A stretch of 64,000 nucleotides of DNA from Porphyrobacter sp. IPPAS B-1204 (GTDB taxonomy: Bacteria; Pseudomonadota; Alphaproteobacteria; Sphingomonadales; Sphingomonadaceae): contig RHGM01000001.1 of the NCBI GenBank assembly GCA_003724185.1, positions 806,001-870,000 of the forward strand, given 5' to 3'. Under the pieces are notes generated by a model, which worked only from the letters and a program-made list of their open reading frames with translations, was not told where the DNA came from and ran no database searches. This document shows positions 1 through 8,585 of the stretch, piece after piece. The position numbers were made by a program, and so were the translations under genes. The first letter of the stretch is position 1. Each line of letters begins with the position of its first letter.

Positions 1-1
1 A

Positions 2-397
2 CTGTCGAGCGACCCGCGCTATTCCTCGCACATCGCGCGCGGGCACCATCAGGACGAGCTTGACGCGCTGATCAACGATTGGACCGGCACGCTCACCGTT
101 GACGAAGTCGATGCGTTGATGATCGAATATTCGATCCCGGCAGGCCGGGTCTACCGCGCCCCTGACATGCTCGCCGATCCGCATTTTCAGGCGCGTGAGG
201 CGATTATCGAGGTCGAAACGCAAAAGCGCGGCACGATCAAGATGCAGAACGCCTTCCCCAAACTGTCCCGGACGCCGAGCACCATCCGCCGCCCTGCCCC
301 GGCCGCACCAGGTCAGGACAATGCCGAGGTGTTTGCCGAAAGGCTGGGAATGGATGCTGCCGAACTGGCCCGGCTGGCCGAGGCCGGCGTGATCTGA
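2..397 (+). CDS. CaiB/BaiF CoA-transferase family protein, C-terminal part (5' end outside window)
   Basis: Open frame from the window edge to TGA at 395-397, about 131 residues, with no start in view. The C-terminal text (DPRYSSHIARGHHQDELDALI, then an ALMIEYSIPAGRVYRAPDML stretch) follows the usual end of class III (formyl-CoA transferase type) CoA-transferases, where a D-P-R-F/Y segment is followed by a short alpha/beta region with an I/VPAG.V motif. These enzymes move CoA between carboxylic acids by an aspartyl-CoA intermediate, but the catalytic Asp would lie upstream, so neither activity nor substrate can be judged. The stop overlaps the start of the next gene by one base (TGATG), so the two are very likely co-translated. 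Confidence 0.8.
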   Translation: MSSDPRYSSHIARGHHQDELDALINDWTGTLTVDEVDALMIEYSIPAGRVYRAPDMLADPHFQAREAIIEVETQKRGTIKMQNAFPKLSRTPSTIRRPAPAAPGQDNAEVFAERLGMDAAELARLAEAGVI

Positions 398-1038
398 TGG
401 CTGCCCCCACGGCATCCGACAATTACGCCGGTGTGTTCGAGGGGCGGTTGCAACCCGGCACGCGCCCGGCATTGCTGATCGTCGATGTGGTGGTAGCCTA
501 CCTCACGCAAGGCTCCCCGCTGTTCATGGACACCGCTGCGGCGGCCAGGGACTCCAACCGGCGCCTTGCCGATGCGGCACGCGAAGCGGGCGTGCCGGTG
601 GTGTTCACCAACGTTCAGTATAAATCCGATGGATCGGACGGAGGGGTGTTCTACCGCAAGGCTCCGGTGCTGAAGGCCTTTGTCGAAGGATCGCCGCTCG
701 GCGCCTTTCCCGATGACCTGACCCCTGCGCCGGGCGACCGCGTGTTCACCAAGCAATACCCAAGCGCCTTCTTCGGCACGGGCCTTGCCGAAGCATTGCA
801 CGCGGACAGCATCGATACCTTGCTGATCACCGGCTACTCCACCTCCGGCTGCGTCCGCGCGAGCGCGCTCGACGCGATGCAGCACGGCTTTGTCCCGCTG
901 GTGGTGCGCGATGCCTGTGCAGATCGCCATGAAGCCCCGCACGAGGCCAATCTGTTCGACCTTCAGGCCAAATATGCCGAGGTCATCTCCGAGGCCGAAG
1001 CACTTGGCCTGATCGCCGCCCTCAGGAAAAGTGCGTGA
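397..1038 (+). CDS. isochorismatase-family cysteine hydrolase
   Basis: 213 residues. The family triad is visible: Asp30 in ALLIVDVV, Lys119 in RVFTKQYPSAFFGTGL and Cys152 in GYSTSGCVRASALDA. Family members hydrolyse amides or vinyl ethers (N-carbamoylsarcosine amidase, nicotinamidase, isochorismatase); the TSGCVRASALDA segment is closest to the N-carbamoylsarcosine amidase-like and maleamate amidohydrolase-like branch. The ATG overlaps the stop of the upstream CoA-transferase gene (TGATG), implying one operon and perhaps one catabolic route for a small amide. The substrate cannot be read from the sequence. Cytosolic; no signal peptide. Bases 1039-1276 after it hold no gene that I can support. 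Confidence 0.85.
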   Translation: MAAPTASDNYAGVFEGRLQPGTRPALLIVDVVVAYLTQGSPLFMDTAAAARDSNRRLADAAREAGVPVVFTNVQYKSDGSDGGVFYRKAPVLKAFVEGSPLGAFPDDLTPAPGDRVFTKQYPSAFFGTGLAEALHADSIDTLLITGYSTSGCVRASALDAMQHGFVPLVVRDACADRHEAPHEANLFDLQAKYAEVISEAEALGLIAALRKSA

Positions 1039-1276
1039 CTACTGAAGATCGGCGCGGATTGCCGTTCTAAGTGCAAGGTCGGCCGCTTCGCGCCTGTCGA
1101 GACGGCCGATTGAGGTCCGCAAGGTCGATTGCGACCCGGCCCTGTGGAACTCTGGCGGGGGCGCTGCCGCAACGCGGCGTCCCCGCACTTATGGCCGCTT
1201 GAACGGACGATCTCGCCGCCCGCTCGCCATTCCTGTCACCGGCAACGCCCCGCAGCAGCACCGCGACGGTGCCGGT

Positions 1277-3382
1277 TCACGGCTGCACAGAGGTGGGTGC
1301 GCCGGTCTTGTACTTTTCGAACCACGCAAGGATGGCCGATGCCTTGGCCGCGCTCTGAGACGGACGGGCGGCGATACCGCCGTGGCTTGCGCCGGGGATC
1401 TTGACCAGCGCTGTCGGCACGCCGCGCAGCCGCAGCGCGGTGTAATATTGCTCGGACTCGCTCACCGGCGTGCGGAAATCCTCGGCGCCGACCACCACCA
1501 GTGTCGGTGTGGTGACATTGCCGACCAGCGACAGCGGCGATTGCTTCCAGTAAAGTTCCGGCTGCTCCCACGGCTGTGCGCCGAGCCAGTACCGCCCGAA
1601 GAAGGCCGGGTTATCGGCAGTCAGCACCTGCGTGGTCCAGTTGATCACCGGCTTCTGTGTCGCGGCGGCCTTGAACCGATTGGTCTTCCCGACGATCCAA
1701 CTGGTCAGCACCCCGCCGCCCGATCCGCCCGTGACGAACAGCGCTTCGGGATCGGCGACGCCTTGCGCAATCGCTTCGTCGACGATGCTGATGAGATCGT
1801 CATAGTCGTTGCCGGGATAGGCCTTGTCGATCCGGTTGGCGAAGTCCTCGCCGTAGCTGGTCGATCCGCGCGGATTGGCGGACAGCACGGCATAGCCTGC
1901 TGCGGCATAAAGCTGGTTGTCGGTGGCGAAATGCGGCCCATAGGCGGCAAAGGGCCCGCCGTGGATTTCTAGGATCAGCAGCACCCGCGTGCCTGCCACA
2001 TAGCCCGGCGGCAGGGTCAGCCAGCCTTCGATGGGCAGGCCATCAAAGCTGGATTTGGTGGTGATCTTGCGCACCTCGCCCATCGTCTTGACCGCCTTCA
2101 GCGAGGCGTTGAGATCGGTCAGGGTCCGGGTCTTGCCTGCCGCTGCCAGCTGCAATTCTGCGGGAAAGGTCGGCGCGCCGCCGGTGAAGGCCAGCGCATC
2201 ATTGGCTGCGACCGAAAAACTGCCGCCGGTGTAGGGCCGGTCAAAGCTGCTGCCTGTCACCCCCTGCACCACATCGCGGATCGCCCCGTCGAGCCCGATG
2301 CGTGCCACCCGCGTCTCGCCGCTGATGTCATATTGCGCATAGATGCCCGTGCCATCGGCATCCCACACGATCCCCGCCGGGCTGAAGTCCCAACCCGCCG
2401 TCAGATTGCGCCGGCCTGTGCCATCAGGGGCCATGATGTAGAGATCGTCGTCCTCATGCGCGCGGCCAGCATCGTCAAAGCCGAGGAACGCGATCAGCTT
2501 GCCATCGGGGGACACCTTGGGGCTGTGGTCGGGGCCGTCTCGGCTCGTGAGCGCGGTGATCGCGCCGCTCGCGATGTCGAGAGCGTGGATTTCTGCCTCG
2601 ACCGGATCGTTCTGCCAGTCAGGTTTGCGGTTGGCGCTGAAATAGAGCGTGCGGGCGTCCCTGGAAAAGGCCAGCGTGCCGCCATCATGGTAATCGCCGA
2701 AGGTCAGCTGACGCGGCGCTCCTCCGATGGCCGGGATGATGAAGATCTTCTCAAACCCCGGCTTGAGATAGCCCGCCCCGTCGGCACGGTAGGCGAGCAG
2801 GTCGTAGATTTGCAGCGGCTCGGCCCATTTGGCGCCTTCGGGCTTGCGGGAGGGGGCCTCACCCAGCTTCAGGCCCTCACCTTCGACCAGCATGGTGTAA
2901 GCAATTGTCGCACCGTCGGGCGACCAGGTGATGCCGGACGGGCTGCTGGGCAGACCCGTCAGGCGCACCGCCTCGCCGCCCTTCACCCACCTGACCCACA
3001 GCTGAGCGCCGCCGCTTGCGGTGGAGACATAAGCCAGCCGCGTGCCATCGGGCGACCAGCGCGGCGCAAAGGCGTCCGCTTCGCCCATTCCGCCCGCCAG
3101 CGGCACCTGTTCACCGGTGCGGGCATCCACCAGCCAGATCGAACGGCGCGCCCGGTCGGTCATGATGTCATTGCTGACCCGGACATAGGCGATGCGGGTG
3201 CCATCGGGGCTGATCTGCGGATCGCTCGCCATCGACAGGTCGAACAGATCCTGCGCGGTGAAGCGCCGCTCCGGCCCCGCTTCAACCGGTGATGCGGCTG
3301 GCGCATCCGTAGCAGCTTGCGCAAGCGCGCCATCGGTGGCCAGCAGCATCAGGGCTGCGGCAAGGCAGGTTCGTGTGATCAT
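1277..3382 (-). CDS. secreted S9-family serine peptidase (acylaminoacyl-peptidase / DPP-like)
   Basis: About 701 residues from the ATG at 3382 (MITRTCLAAALMLL...), which gives a clean Sec signal peptide ending near ALAQA; the ORF-track start ten codons upstream would spoil it. The N-terminal part carries WD40-like beta-propeller repeats (WSPDGTRLAYV, ISPDGTRIAYV, VSPDGKLIAFL). The C-terminal alpha/beta-hydrolase domain has the nucleophile in VTGGSGGG (Ser about 554), Asp about 635 in GAEDFRTPVSES and His about 667 in GASHGGIA. Family role: periplasmic cleavage of short or N-blocked peptides. It is the last gene of a minus-strand run TonB receptor - SurE - peptidase, with 61 bases to SurE, suggesting uptake and degradation of an external compound. 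Confidence 0.9.
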   Translation of the reverse strand: MITRTCLAAALMLLATDGALAQAATDAPAASPVEAGPERRFTAQDLFDLSMASDPQISPDGTRIAYVRVSNDIMTDRARRSIWLVDARTGEQVPLAGGMGEADAFAPRWSPDGTRLAYVSTASGGAQLWVRWVKGGEAVRLTGLPSSPSGITWSPDGATIAYTMLVEGEGLKLGEAPSRKPEGAKWAEPLQIYDLLAYRADGAGYLKPGFEKIFIIPAIGGAPRQLTFGDYHDGGTLAFSRDARTLYFSANRKPDWQNDPVEAEIHALDIASGAITALTSRDGPDHSPKVSPDGKLIAFLGFDDAGRAHEDDDLYIMAPDGTGRRNLTAGWDFSPAGIVWDADGTGIYAQYDISGETRVARIGLDGAIRDVVQGVTGSSFDRPYTGGSFSVAANDALAFTGGAPTFPAELQLAAAGKTRTLTDLNASLKAVKTMGEVRKITTKSSFDGLPIEGWLTLPPGYVAGTRVLLILEIHGGPFAAYGPHFATDNQLYAAAGYAVLSANPRGSTSYGEDFANRIDKAYPGNDYDDLISIVDEAIAQGVADPEALFVTGGSGGGVLTSWIVGKTNRFKAAATQKPVINWTTQVLTADNPAFFGRYWLGAQPWEQPELYWKQSPLSLVGNVTTPTLVVVGAEDFRTPVSESEQYYTALRLRGVPTALVKIPGASHGGIAARPSQSAAKASAILAWFEKYKTGAPTSVQP

Positions 3383-3443
3383 CGGTGGGCATCCTTTTGC
3401 GTCAGCCGACAATGCAACGCGAACCCCCGCTGGTCAAACGCGC

Positions 3444-4442
3444 CTATTCCCCCTGCGCGGGAACAAGCGCAGCCAGCGCCTCACGCGAAAGCACCGCGCC
3501 GCCTGCGGGATAGGCATAGCCGGCCTGCATCGGGCTGACAGCGATTGCTTTGCGATAGACAACGCTTTCATCCTCACGCTGGTCGGCAGCGGGTGCCGCG
3601 GTGTTGAAATCGAAGCTTACGCCCGGCAGCGGGGGGATCTCCATGCCGCGCGACTTGGCCATCATCTGCATCATCGGCGAGGCGCTGGCCGCCATGTCTG
3701 CGGTGAACCCGACCTTGTAGGCGTTGTAGGTGCCGATCCCGGCAAGCTGCCAGCGCGCACCTGCGAGCTGGTCGGGAAAGTTGACGTTCAGCGCAAGGCC
3801 CACCGGCAACAGCGCCCCTTCGGCAGCACGCGCTTCGAGGTGGGCGACAAGTTCGACCGAACGGCGCGCGACTTCGTCCGAAAGCGGATTGTCGAGACTG
3901 GCGCTTTCCGTCCCCGCCCCCGCGCTCAAGGCGATGGCGGGGATGCCGCTGACGGCGGCATATTGCGCCGCGCTGACCGTGCCCGAGGACAGGATGATCG
4001 CGCCGACATTCTGCCCTTCATTGGGGCCGGACAGCACCAGATCGGGCGCCTTGCCCCAGCGCGCCTTGGCGATCACGTCCAGCCCGTGAAGCAGCGCTGC
4101 CACGGGCGTGCCATCGACATAGTGGAAGTCGCCCGCAGGCAGGCCTGCGCGGGTCATAGGCCCGGCCCCCGGATCGCCGGGCTGCGCCGCATCGTTCAGA
4201 CACGCGGTCGTGAGCGGCGCGATCGGGCGGGCGATACCAAGCGCTGCTCCCTGTCCGCTCTGGTTGGTACAGGGCACCGACACCACAACATCGTGCCCGG
4301 CTTCCTTCAGCGCTTCATAGAGCGCAACGACATTGCTGGTCAGGCCGTCGTCATTGGTCAGGACGATGTTGCGCGCCGCCACGGTCGCCGGGGCGAGGCC
4401 CAGCACGCTTGCGGCAAGAAGAGCGGTGAGGTGGTGACGCAT
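3444..4442 (-). CDS. surE: SurE-type 5'/3'-nucleotidase with signal peptide
   Basis: 332 residues. After a Sec signal (MRHHLTALLAASVLGLAPATVAA) comes the SurE hallmark NIVLTNDDGL (metal-binding Asp-Asp at 31-32), followed by the second conserved motif LVLSGPNEGQNVGAIILSSGT. SurE enzymes dephosphorylate nucleoside monophosphates with a divalent metal. The common cytosolic SurE is about 250 residues; this one is longer and exported, as in a subfamily found beside TonB receptors, where it may release phosphate and nucleoside outside the inner membrane (inference). Only 20 bases separate it from the receptor gene upstream, so they form an operon. Confidence 0.88.
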   Translation of the reverse strand: MRHHLTALLAASVLGLAPATVAARNIVLTNDDGLTSNVVALYEALKEAGHDVVVSVPCTNQSGQGAALGIARPIAPLTTACLNDAAQPGDPGAGPMTRAGLPAGDFHYVDGTPVAALLHGLDVIAKARWGKAPDLVLSGPNEGQNVGAIILSSGTVSAAQYAAVSGIPAIALSAGAGTESASLDNPLSDEVARRSVELVAHLEARAAEGALLPVGLALNVNFPDQLAGARWQLAGIGTYNAYKVGFTADMAASASPMMQMMAKSRGMEIPPLPGVSFDFNTAAPAADQREDESVVYRKAIAVSPMQAGYAYPAGGAVLSREALAALVPAQGE

Positions 4443-4462
4443 GGCAGATCCCCTTGGATTGA

Positions 4463-7054
4463 TCAGAAGTTGAAGCGCACGCCGAACAGGTAACGCTCGC
4501 CAATGCGCTCCACTTCGGACGGGGTCGCAGGCGTGCCTTCATAGGCAACGTAGGTTTCATCGGTAAGGTTGGCGAGATCCGCGAACAGGGTGATATTGGG
4601 GGTCAGCGCGTAGCGGGCGGTGACATCGAGATTTTCGAACCCCTGCCGGAACTCGCCTGCGCCCAGCCCGCCGATGGTGTCGAGGAAATCGGTGCGCTTC
4701 TGATAGGCAACCCGCAGGCTGAGCCCGGCATATTCGTAGAACACCGAGGCGTTCATCACCGTATCCGACAGGCCCTGAAAGGCGAAGGTTTCCAGCTGTC
4801 CGGCGGCATTCCGCGCCTCGAAATCGCCGCCCAGCAGGGTAACATTGCCCTGCACCCCCAGGCCTGCCAGCGCGCCGGGCAGGAAATCGAACTGGGTCTC
4901 GATATTGAATTCCACCCCGTAGAGGTTGCCGCTTTCGCCGTTGAAGGTCGATCCCAGCAGGTAATCCGACCGGTCGATCCCGCCGCTATTGTACAGATCC
5001 GATCCGACCCGCTGCTGGCTTTGATACAGCACATCCTCAACCCAGCGGTTGAAGGCGCTAATCGATGCGATGCCGTTGCTGGAGAAATAGTATTCGATCG
5101 CCGCATCCACGCCCCAGGTGTATTCGGGGGTAAGGAAGGGGTTGCCGCCGCTGATGGTGGCGCCGGTGTCGCTGATCGAGGCGCCGACGCGGATCGCGGC
5201 ATAGGCCGGACGCGAAACGCCGCGCTGCCCGCCGAAGCGCAGCACGACATTGTCGCTGGCCTCGTAACGGATGTTGAGGCTCGGGAAGAGATCGAAGAAA
5301 TCCTGCGACACAGCCAGCGGGGTCTGGACCGCGCCGACCAGCACGGTGCCGGCATTGTCGATCTGGTATTGCTCGGCGCGCACACCGGCTACCAGTTGCA
5401 GCGGCCCGGCATCCCACTGGGCCATCGCATAACCGGCGATGATGCGTTCCTCCTGATCGTAGAACGAGGTGGGCAACACGAAGTTCGCCGGATCAATCCC
5501 TGCGCGGCCGAGCGCGGCCTGCAATTCGCGGTTCATCGCCCGGGTATCGACATAGTTGATCCCGACGCCGAGCGGGAACTGCGTGTCCCACGGCCGGTCG
5601 GTGGCGAAGCTGTTGGGGTTGAACCCGGTCGCGGCCAGCGGCACCACCCCGCCAATGCCGATGTTGTTTCCGACAATGTCGCGCTTGGTGGCATAAAGGC
5701 CCGCGCTGATCTTCAGTTCACCCGCCTGTTTCCAGGCATCAAGCCGCCCCGACCAGGCATCCGAGGTCACGCCCTGAATGATCGGGATCAGCAGGGTCCG
5801 CGGCAGGTTCTGTTCGGTGATCGGGATCGAGGTAAGCTCAGCCCCGCGCGACAGCACGCCGCCGGTGTTGACTGTGCGGAACAGTCGGACAGTGGGGAAG
5901 CGCGCGTCGGCAGTGCGATCATAATCGACGCTGACCGATCGGATCGAGGATTGGATCAGCGGCAGATCGGTGGTGTTTTCGGTGCGGGTGTAACCGACGA
6001 TGCCCTTCACCCCGCCTTCGGGCGTATCATAATCGAAACCGGCCGATCCGATGTAGTTCTGATTGAGATACAGCCCGTCGTTGTAATTGGTGGTGATCGA
6101 GACATTGTCGAGGCTGCCGCTCAGCAGTCCGCGGGTACCGCGCGCGGCAGCTTCGCCGATCTCGATTTCATAGGCGTGGCGTTCCTCGCGGTCGCGGAAT
6201 TCGGTGAAGATGCCGTTGACGAACAGCTTCAGATCGTCGCTCGCGCGCACCTCGAACGCGCCGAACAGCCCGTTGTTTTCGCGGGTCAGTTCATAATTGC
6301 GGATGTCGATGTCGATCGGGATGCCGTTGGCGTCGTAACCGGCCTCGCGGTTATCGGTCACCTGACTGCGGCGGTAGTGCGAACCGCCGATGGCGAAGCC
6401 GATGCTGTCATTGGTCCATGACAGGCGCAGCGAGCCCTGACGCTGCGGCCCTTCTCCCAGTTTCATGAAGCCGTAACCCGCATCGCCCGTCACGCTGAAA
6501 CCCGCCTTGCCATCATCCAGCGGCGAGAAGGTTTGCAGGTCAACCAACGCGGTGATCGCTTCCGAGGTGATATCGGGGGTGAGCGACTTGTTGACCACCA
6601 GCTGCTGCAACAGCACGGCAGGCACCGCATCGAACCGGAAGGCCCGCTCGCCGCCGCCTTCGTCGGTGCCCGTTTGCGGGAGGCCATCGATGCTGACCGA
6701 TGTCCAGCGGTTGGGGGCACCGCGCACCTGAATGTAACGCGCCTGCCCCTGGTCAAGCTGCACCGCAACCCCCGGCAGGCGGGCCAGTGCGGCAGCGATA
6801 TTTTCGTCCGGAAAGCGTCCAACCGAGTCAGCGGTGGCGACATCGGTAACGTTGAGCGCGGCGCGCTTGGCCTCGGTCGCGTTTTCCAGCGAACCGCGGA
6901 TCGATCCCGTCACGACGATGACGTTGCCCTCCCCGTCAGCGGCACCGGCTTCGGGCTCGGCTGAAACATTGTCCTGTGCGGCGGCTGGCAGCGCCAGCAC
7001 CAGCGCACTTGCACCCAGCAGCGCAGCACGGAAAGAGATGGTTGCATACGACAT
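4463..7054 (-). CDS. TonB-dependent outer-membrane receptor (Xanthomonas/Caulobacter type)
   Basis: 863 residues with Sec signal peptide (ASALVLALPAAAQ). The plug contains VATADSVGRFPDENIAAALARLPGVAVQ and the RYIQVRGAPNRWTSVSIDG segment, characteristic of the TonB-Xanth-Caul class of receptors, which usually import carbohydrates, peptides or other nutrients rather than siderophores. The end YLFGVRFNF finishes on aromatic Phe, as outer-membrane beta-barrels do. First gene of the minus-strand operon with SurE and the S9 peptidase, and divergent from a tandem TetR regulator 165 bases away, which is the natural candidate to control it. The substrate is unknown; the exported peptidase and nucleotidase hint at peptides or nucleotides. 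Confidence 0.9.
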   Translation of the reverse strand: MSYATISFRAALLGASALVLALPAAAQDNVSAEPEAGAADGEGNVIVVTGSIRGSLENATEAKRAALNVTDVATADSVGRFPDENIAAALARLPGVAVQLDQGQARYIQVRGAPNRWTSVSIDGLPQTGTDEGGGERAFRFDAVPAVLLQQLVVNKSLTPDITSEAITALVDLQTFSPLDDGKAGFSVTGDAGYGFMKLGEGPQRQGSLRLSWTNDSIGFAIGGSHYRRSQVTDNREAGYDANGIPIDIDIRNYELTRENNGLFGAFEVRASDDLKLFVNGIFTEFRDREERHAYEIEIGEAAARGTRGLLSGSLDNVSITTNYNDGLYLNQNYIGSAGFDYDTPEGGVKGIVGYTRTENTTDLPLIQSSIRSVSVDYDRTADARFPTVRLFRTVNTGGVLSRGAELTSIPITEQNLPRTLLIPIIQGVTSDAWSGRLDAWKQAGELKISAGLYATKRDIVGNNIGIGGVVPLAATGFNPNSFATDRPWDTQFPLGVGINYVDTRAMNRELQAALGRAGIDPANFVLPTSFYDQEERIIAGYAMAQWDAGPLQLVAGVRAEQYQIDNAGTVLVGAVQTPLAVSQDFFDLFPSLNIRYEASDNVVLRFGGQRGVSRPAYAAIRVGASISDTGATISGGNPFLTPEYTWGVDAAIEYYFSSNGIASISAFNRWVEDVLYQSQQRVGSDLYNSGGIDRSDYLLGSTFNGESGNLYGVEFNIETQFDFLPGALAGLGVQGNVTLLGGDFEARNAAGQLETFAFQGLSDTVMNASVFYEYAGLSLRVAYQKRTDFLDTIGGLGAGEFRQGFENLDVTARYALTPNITLFADLANLTDETYVAYEGTPATPSEVERIGERYLFGVRFNF

Positions 7055-7219
7055 CGGCGAAACCCCTGTTGCCTTGATTCGTATCGCAATTAGAACGCTT
7101 GTAAGTAATGTAAGTTACGGTGACACCGCCGGCCCGCATATCCGGAAAATGCAGGCAATTTCTGTCATCATCCCGCTGAAAGGGTCAAAAATGCATCACA
7201 TAATGATCAGAAAAACGAC
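7055..7219. promoter_or_regulatory. divergent promoter region between TonB receptor operon and tandem TetR gene
   Basis: 165 bases between divergent starts. It is AT-richer than its surroundings and holds two direct copies of GTAAGT (7101-7106, 7110-7115), the second inside the odd palindrome GTAAGTTAC (7110-7118). Such a site between a TetR-type gene and its divergent target is where an operator is expected; assignment to this regulator is inference. The N16-spaced repeat of the steroid island is absent here. Confidence 0.4.
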
Positions 7220-8380
7220 ATGAATTCGACAGAAAGTCGCCTGATTGACGCATTGCTCGACCTTTGGGCCGAATCGCCGACTGAAGCGGTTTCGGTTCGG
7301 GCACTGGTGCAGAAGGCAGAGACCGCCCATTCGTCGATCCATTACCACTTCGGCAATGTAGAACATTTGTATCAAAGCGCCTCAGGTGCAGCCCTCGCCA
7401 AGGCCGAGCATTGGATGGAGGCGCAATTGGCCGCGCTTGGCACGCTGGCGGTTGACCCGCTTCCCCCCGCCTTGCAGGCGTCGATCATGGCGTCGGTGAT
7501 TGCCGACTGGACGGGCGATCAGCGCCGCCTTGCGATGGCGTGGCGCCACGCGCCCGGTGCAGACTGGCAGACCGCGTGGGAGCGGTTCTGGGGCGAGGTC
7601 GCAAGGGTGATCGGCCTTGGCGACAATGCTGACACCATCGCCTGCTTTGCCGCCGGAGAAGCGGCGCGTCACCTGCTGGTGTGGCATCCGCTGCTCGACC
7701 GTGCGCTGCTTGAAGAGACCACCGCAGCATTGGTGCTGTGGTTGCGCGAGCGCCGCCTGCAGCCCGATCCTGTCCGCGCCATGTATCGCACGCGCGCGCT
7801 CAGACATTACCATGCGCCCCGGCCGCATCTTGATCGGCTGAACGACCCGATTTCCGCCGCCGCCGCCGCACTGCTGGCAGAACAGGGCCATGTCGGCGTC
7901 ACCTTCCGCGCTGTCGCTGCCCGGGCACAGGTGACGCTCGGCAAGGTCATCCACGTCTATGGGACCAAGAGTGAATTGCTGCACGCGGCCCTGTACAGCC
8001 TCTATGAACGTGAGGCGCTTCGCGGTGATGTGGAGCAGCTTGTCGCCCGGACCATCGCGCCAGACGTGATGCTGGACGAGCTGCTCAACGCCGTCCTGCG
8101 CGGTCGCCAGCCGGTGCTGGCCGCCTATGACGAGATCGAGCGGGCGATCTACAACGGCGAGGATCACGCCCCGTTGCGGGGGCTGGTGCGAGCCATGGAA
8201 GATCCGAGCGGGACATGGGCGCTCGCGCAGCTGCTTGGCGGGCTCCATCCGTCCGCGTCGCTGGTGGCGGCCTTTTCCGCGACCATCAGAGGGATCGGTT
8301 ACCGCGTTCAGCACGCAGGCGGCACGCAGGATGACCTGCGATCCGGTGCTGCGGCGGTGCTGCGTCCTTTCGCGCGTTAA
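7220..8380 (+). CDS. transcriptional regulator with two TetR-type modules in one chain
   Basis: 386 residues, about twice a normal TetR protein. Residues 5-55 form a TetR HTH (SVRALVQKAETAHSSIHYHFGNVEHLY, with the typical YHFGN...L end of the recognition helix). Residues about 206-256 form a second one (VTFRAVAARAQVTLGKVIHVYGTKSELL). Each is followed by a helical region that could be a ligand/dimer domain, so one chain may mimic a TetR dimer. The reading frame is continuous through the join (residues 180-210), so this looks like a true tandem fusion, not two genes. It is divergent from the TonB-SurE-peptidase operon and probably controls it and itself. Ligand unknown. Confidence 0.85.
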   Translation: MNSTESRLIDALLDLWAESPTEAVSVRALVQKAETAHSSIHYHFGNVEHLYQSASGAALAKAEHWMEAQLAALGTLAVDPLPPALQASIMASVIADWTGDQRRLAMAWRHAPGADWQTAWERFWGEVARVIGLGDNADTIACFAAGEAARHLLVWHPLLDRALLEETTAALVLWLRERRLQPDPVRAMYRTRALRHYHAPRPHLDRLNDPISAAAAALLAEQGHVGVTFRAVAARAQVTLGKVIHVYGTKSELLHAALYSLYEREALRGDVEQLVARTIAPDVMLDELLNAVLRGRQPVLAAYDEIERAIYNGEDHAPLRGLVRAMEDPSGTWALAQLLGGLHPSASLVAAFSATIRGIGYRVQHAGGTQDDLRSGAAAVLRPFAR

Positions 8381-8384
8381 CCGG

Positions 8385-8501
8385 TCAGCGCGCTGCAATA
8401 GTCACATAGATCTCGGCCCCGAAATCAGCGAAGCGGTCCCAAAGGACGATGACAAGCACGAGTGCGACGATGGCGATGATGATCTCTTTTCGGCGCTTCA
8501 T
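8385..8501 (-). CDS. possible 38-residue single-pass membrane protein
   Basis: Not in the ORF track. ATG at 8501 to TGA at 8385 encodes MKRRKEIIIAIVALVLVIVL followed by a short polar tail ending ITAAR-like (IYVTIAAR). A positively charged start followed by about 15 hydrophobic residues and then a charged WDRF segment is a textbook single membrane span with the N-terminus inside. The ribosome site is weak (AAGAGAAAA about 6 bases before ATG). It ends tail-to-tail with the TetR gene, four bases apart. No function can be assigned; it may be a chance frame, but the composition is unlike a random antisense frame. Confidence 0.4.
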   Translation of the reverse strand: MKRRKEIIIAIVALVLVIVLWDRFADFGAEIYVTIAAR

Positions 8502-8585
8502 CTGGTTTTCTCTTGGTTGGCGTGGAGGATTCGGTTTTTCTGTAAGGCAAGGTGCCCGGTGTAAAGCGGTGTGCGCACAGGGACG

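Noticed and set aside
5021-6421. 466-residue plus-strand ORF
   Set aside because: Antisense to the TonB receptor, which has clear family motifs.
7092-7121. Possible island operator before the first TonB receptor (TTACGGT)
   Set aside because: The arm 23 bases upstream reads AGAACGC and does not match.
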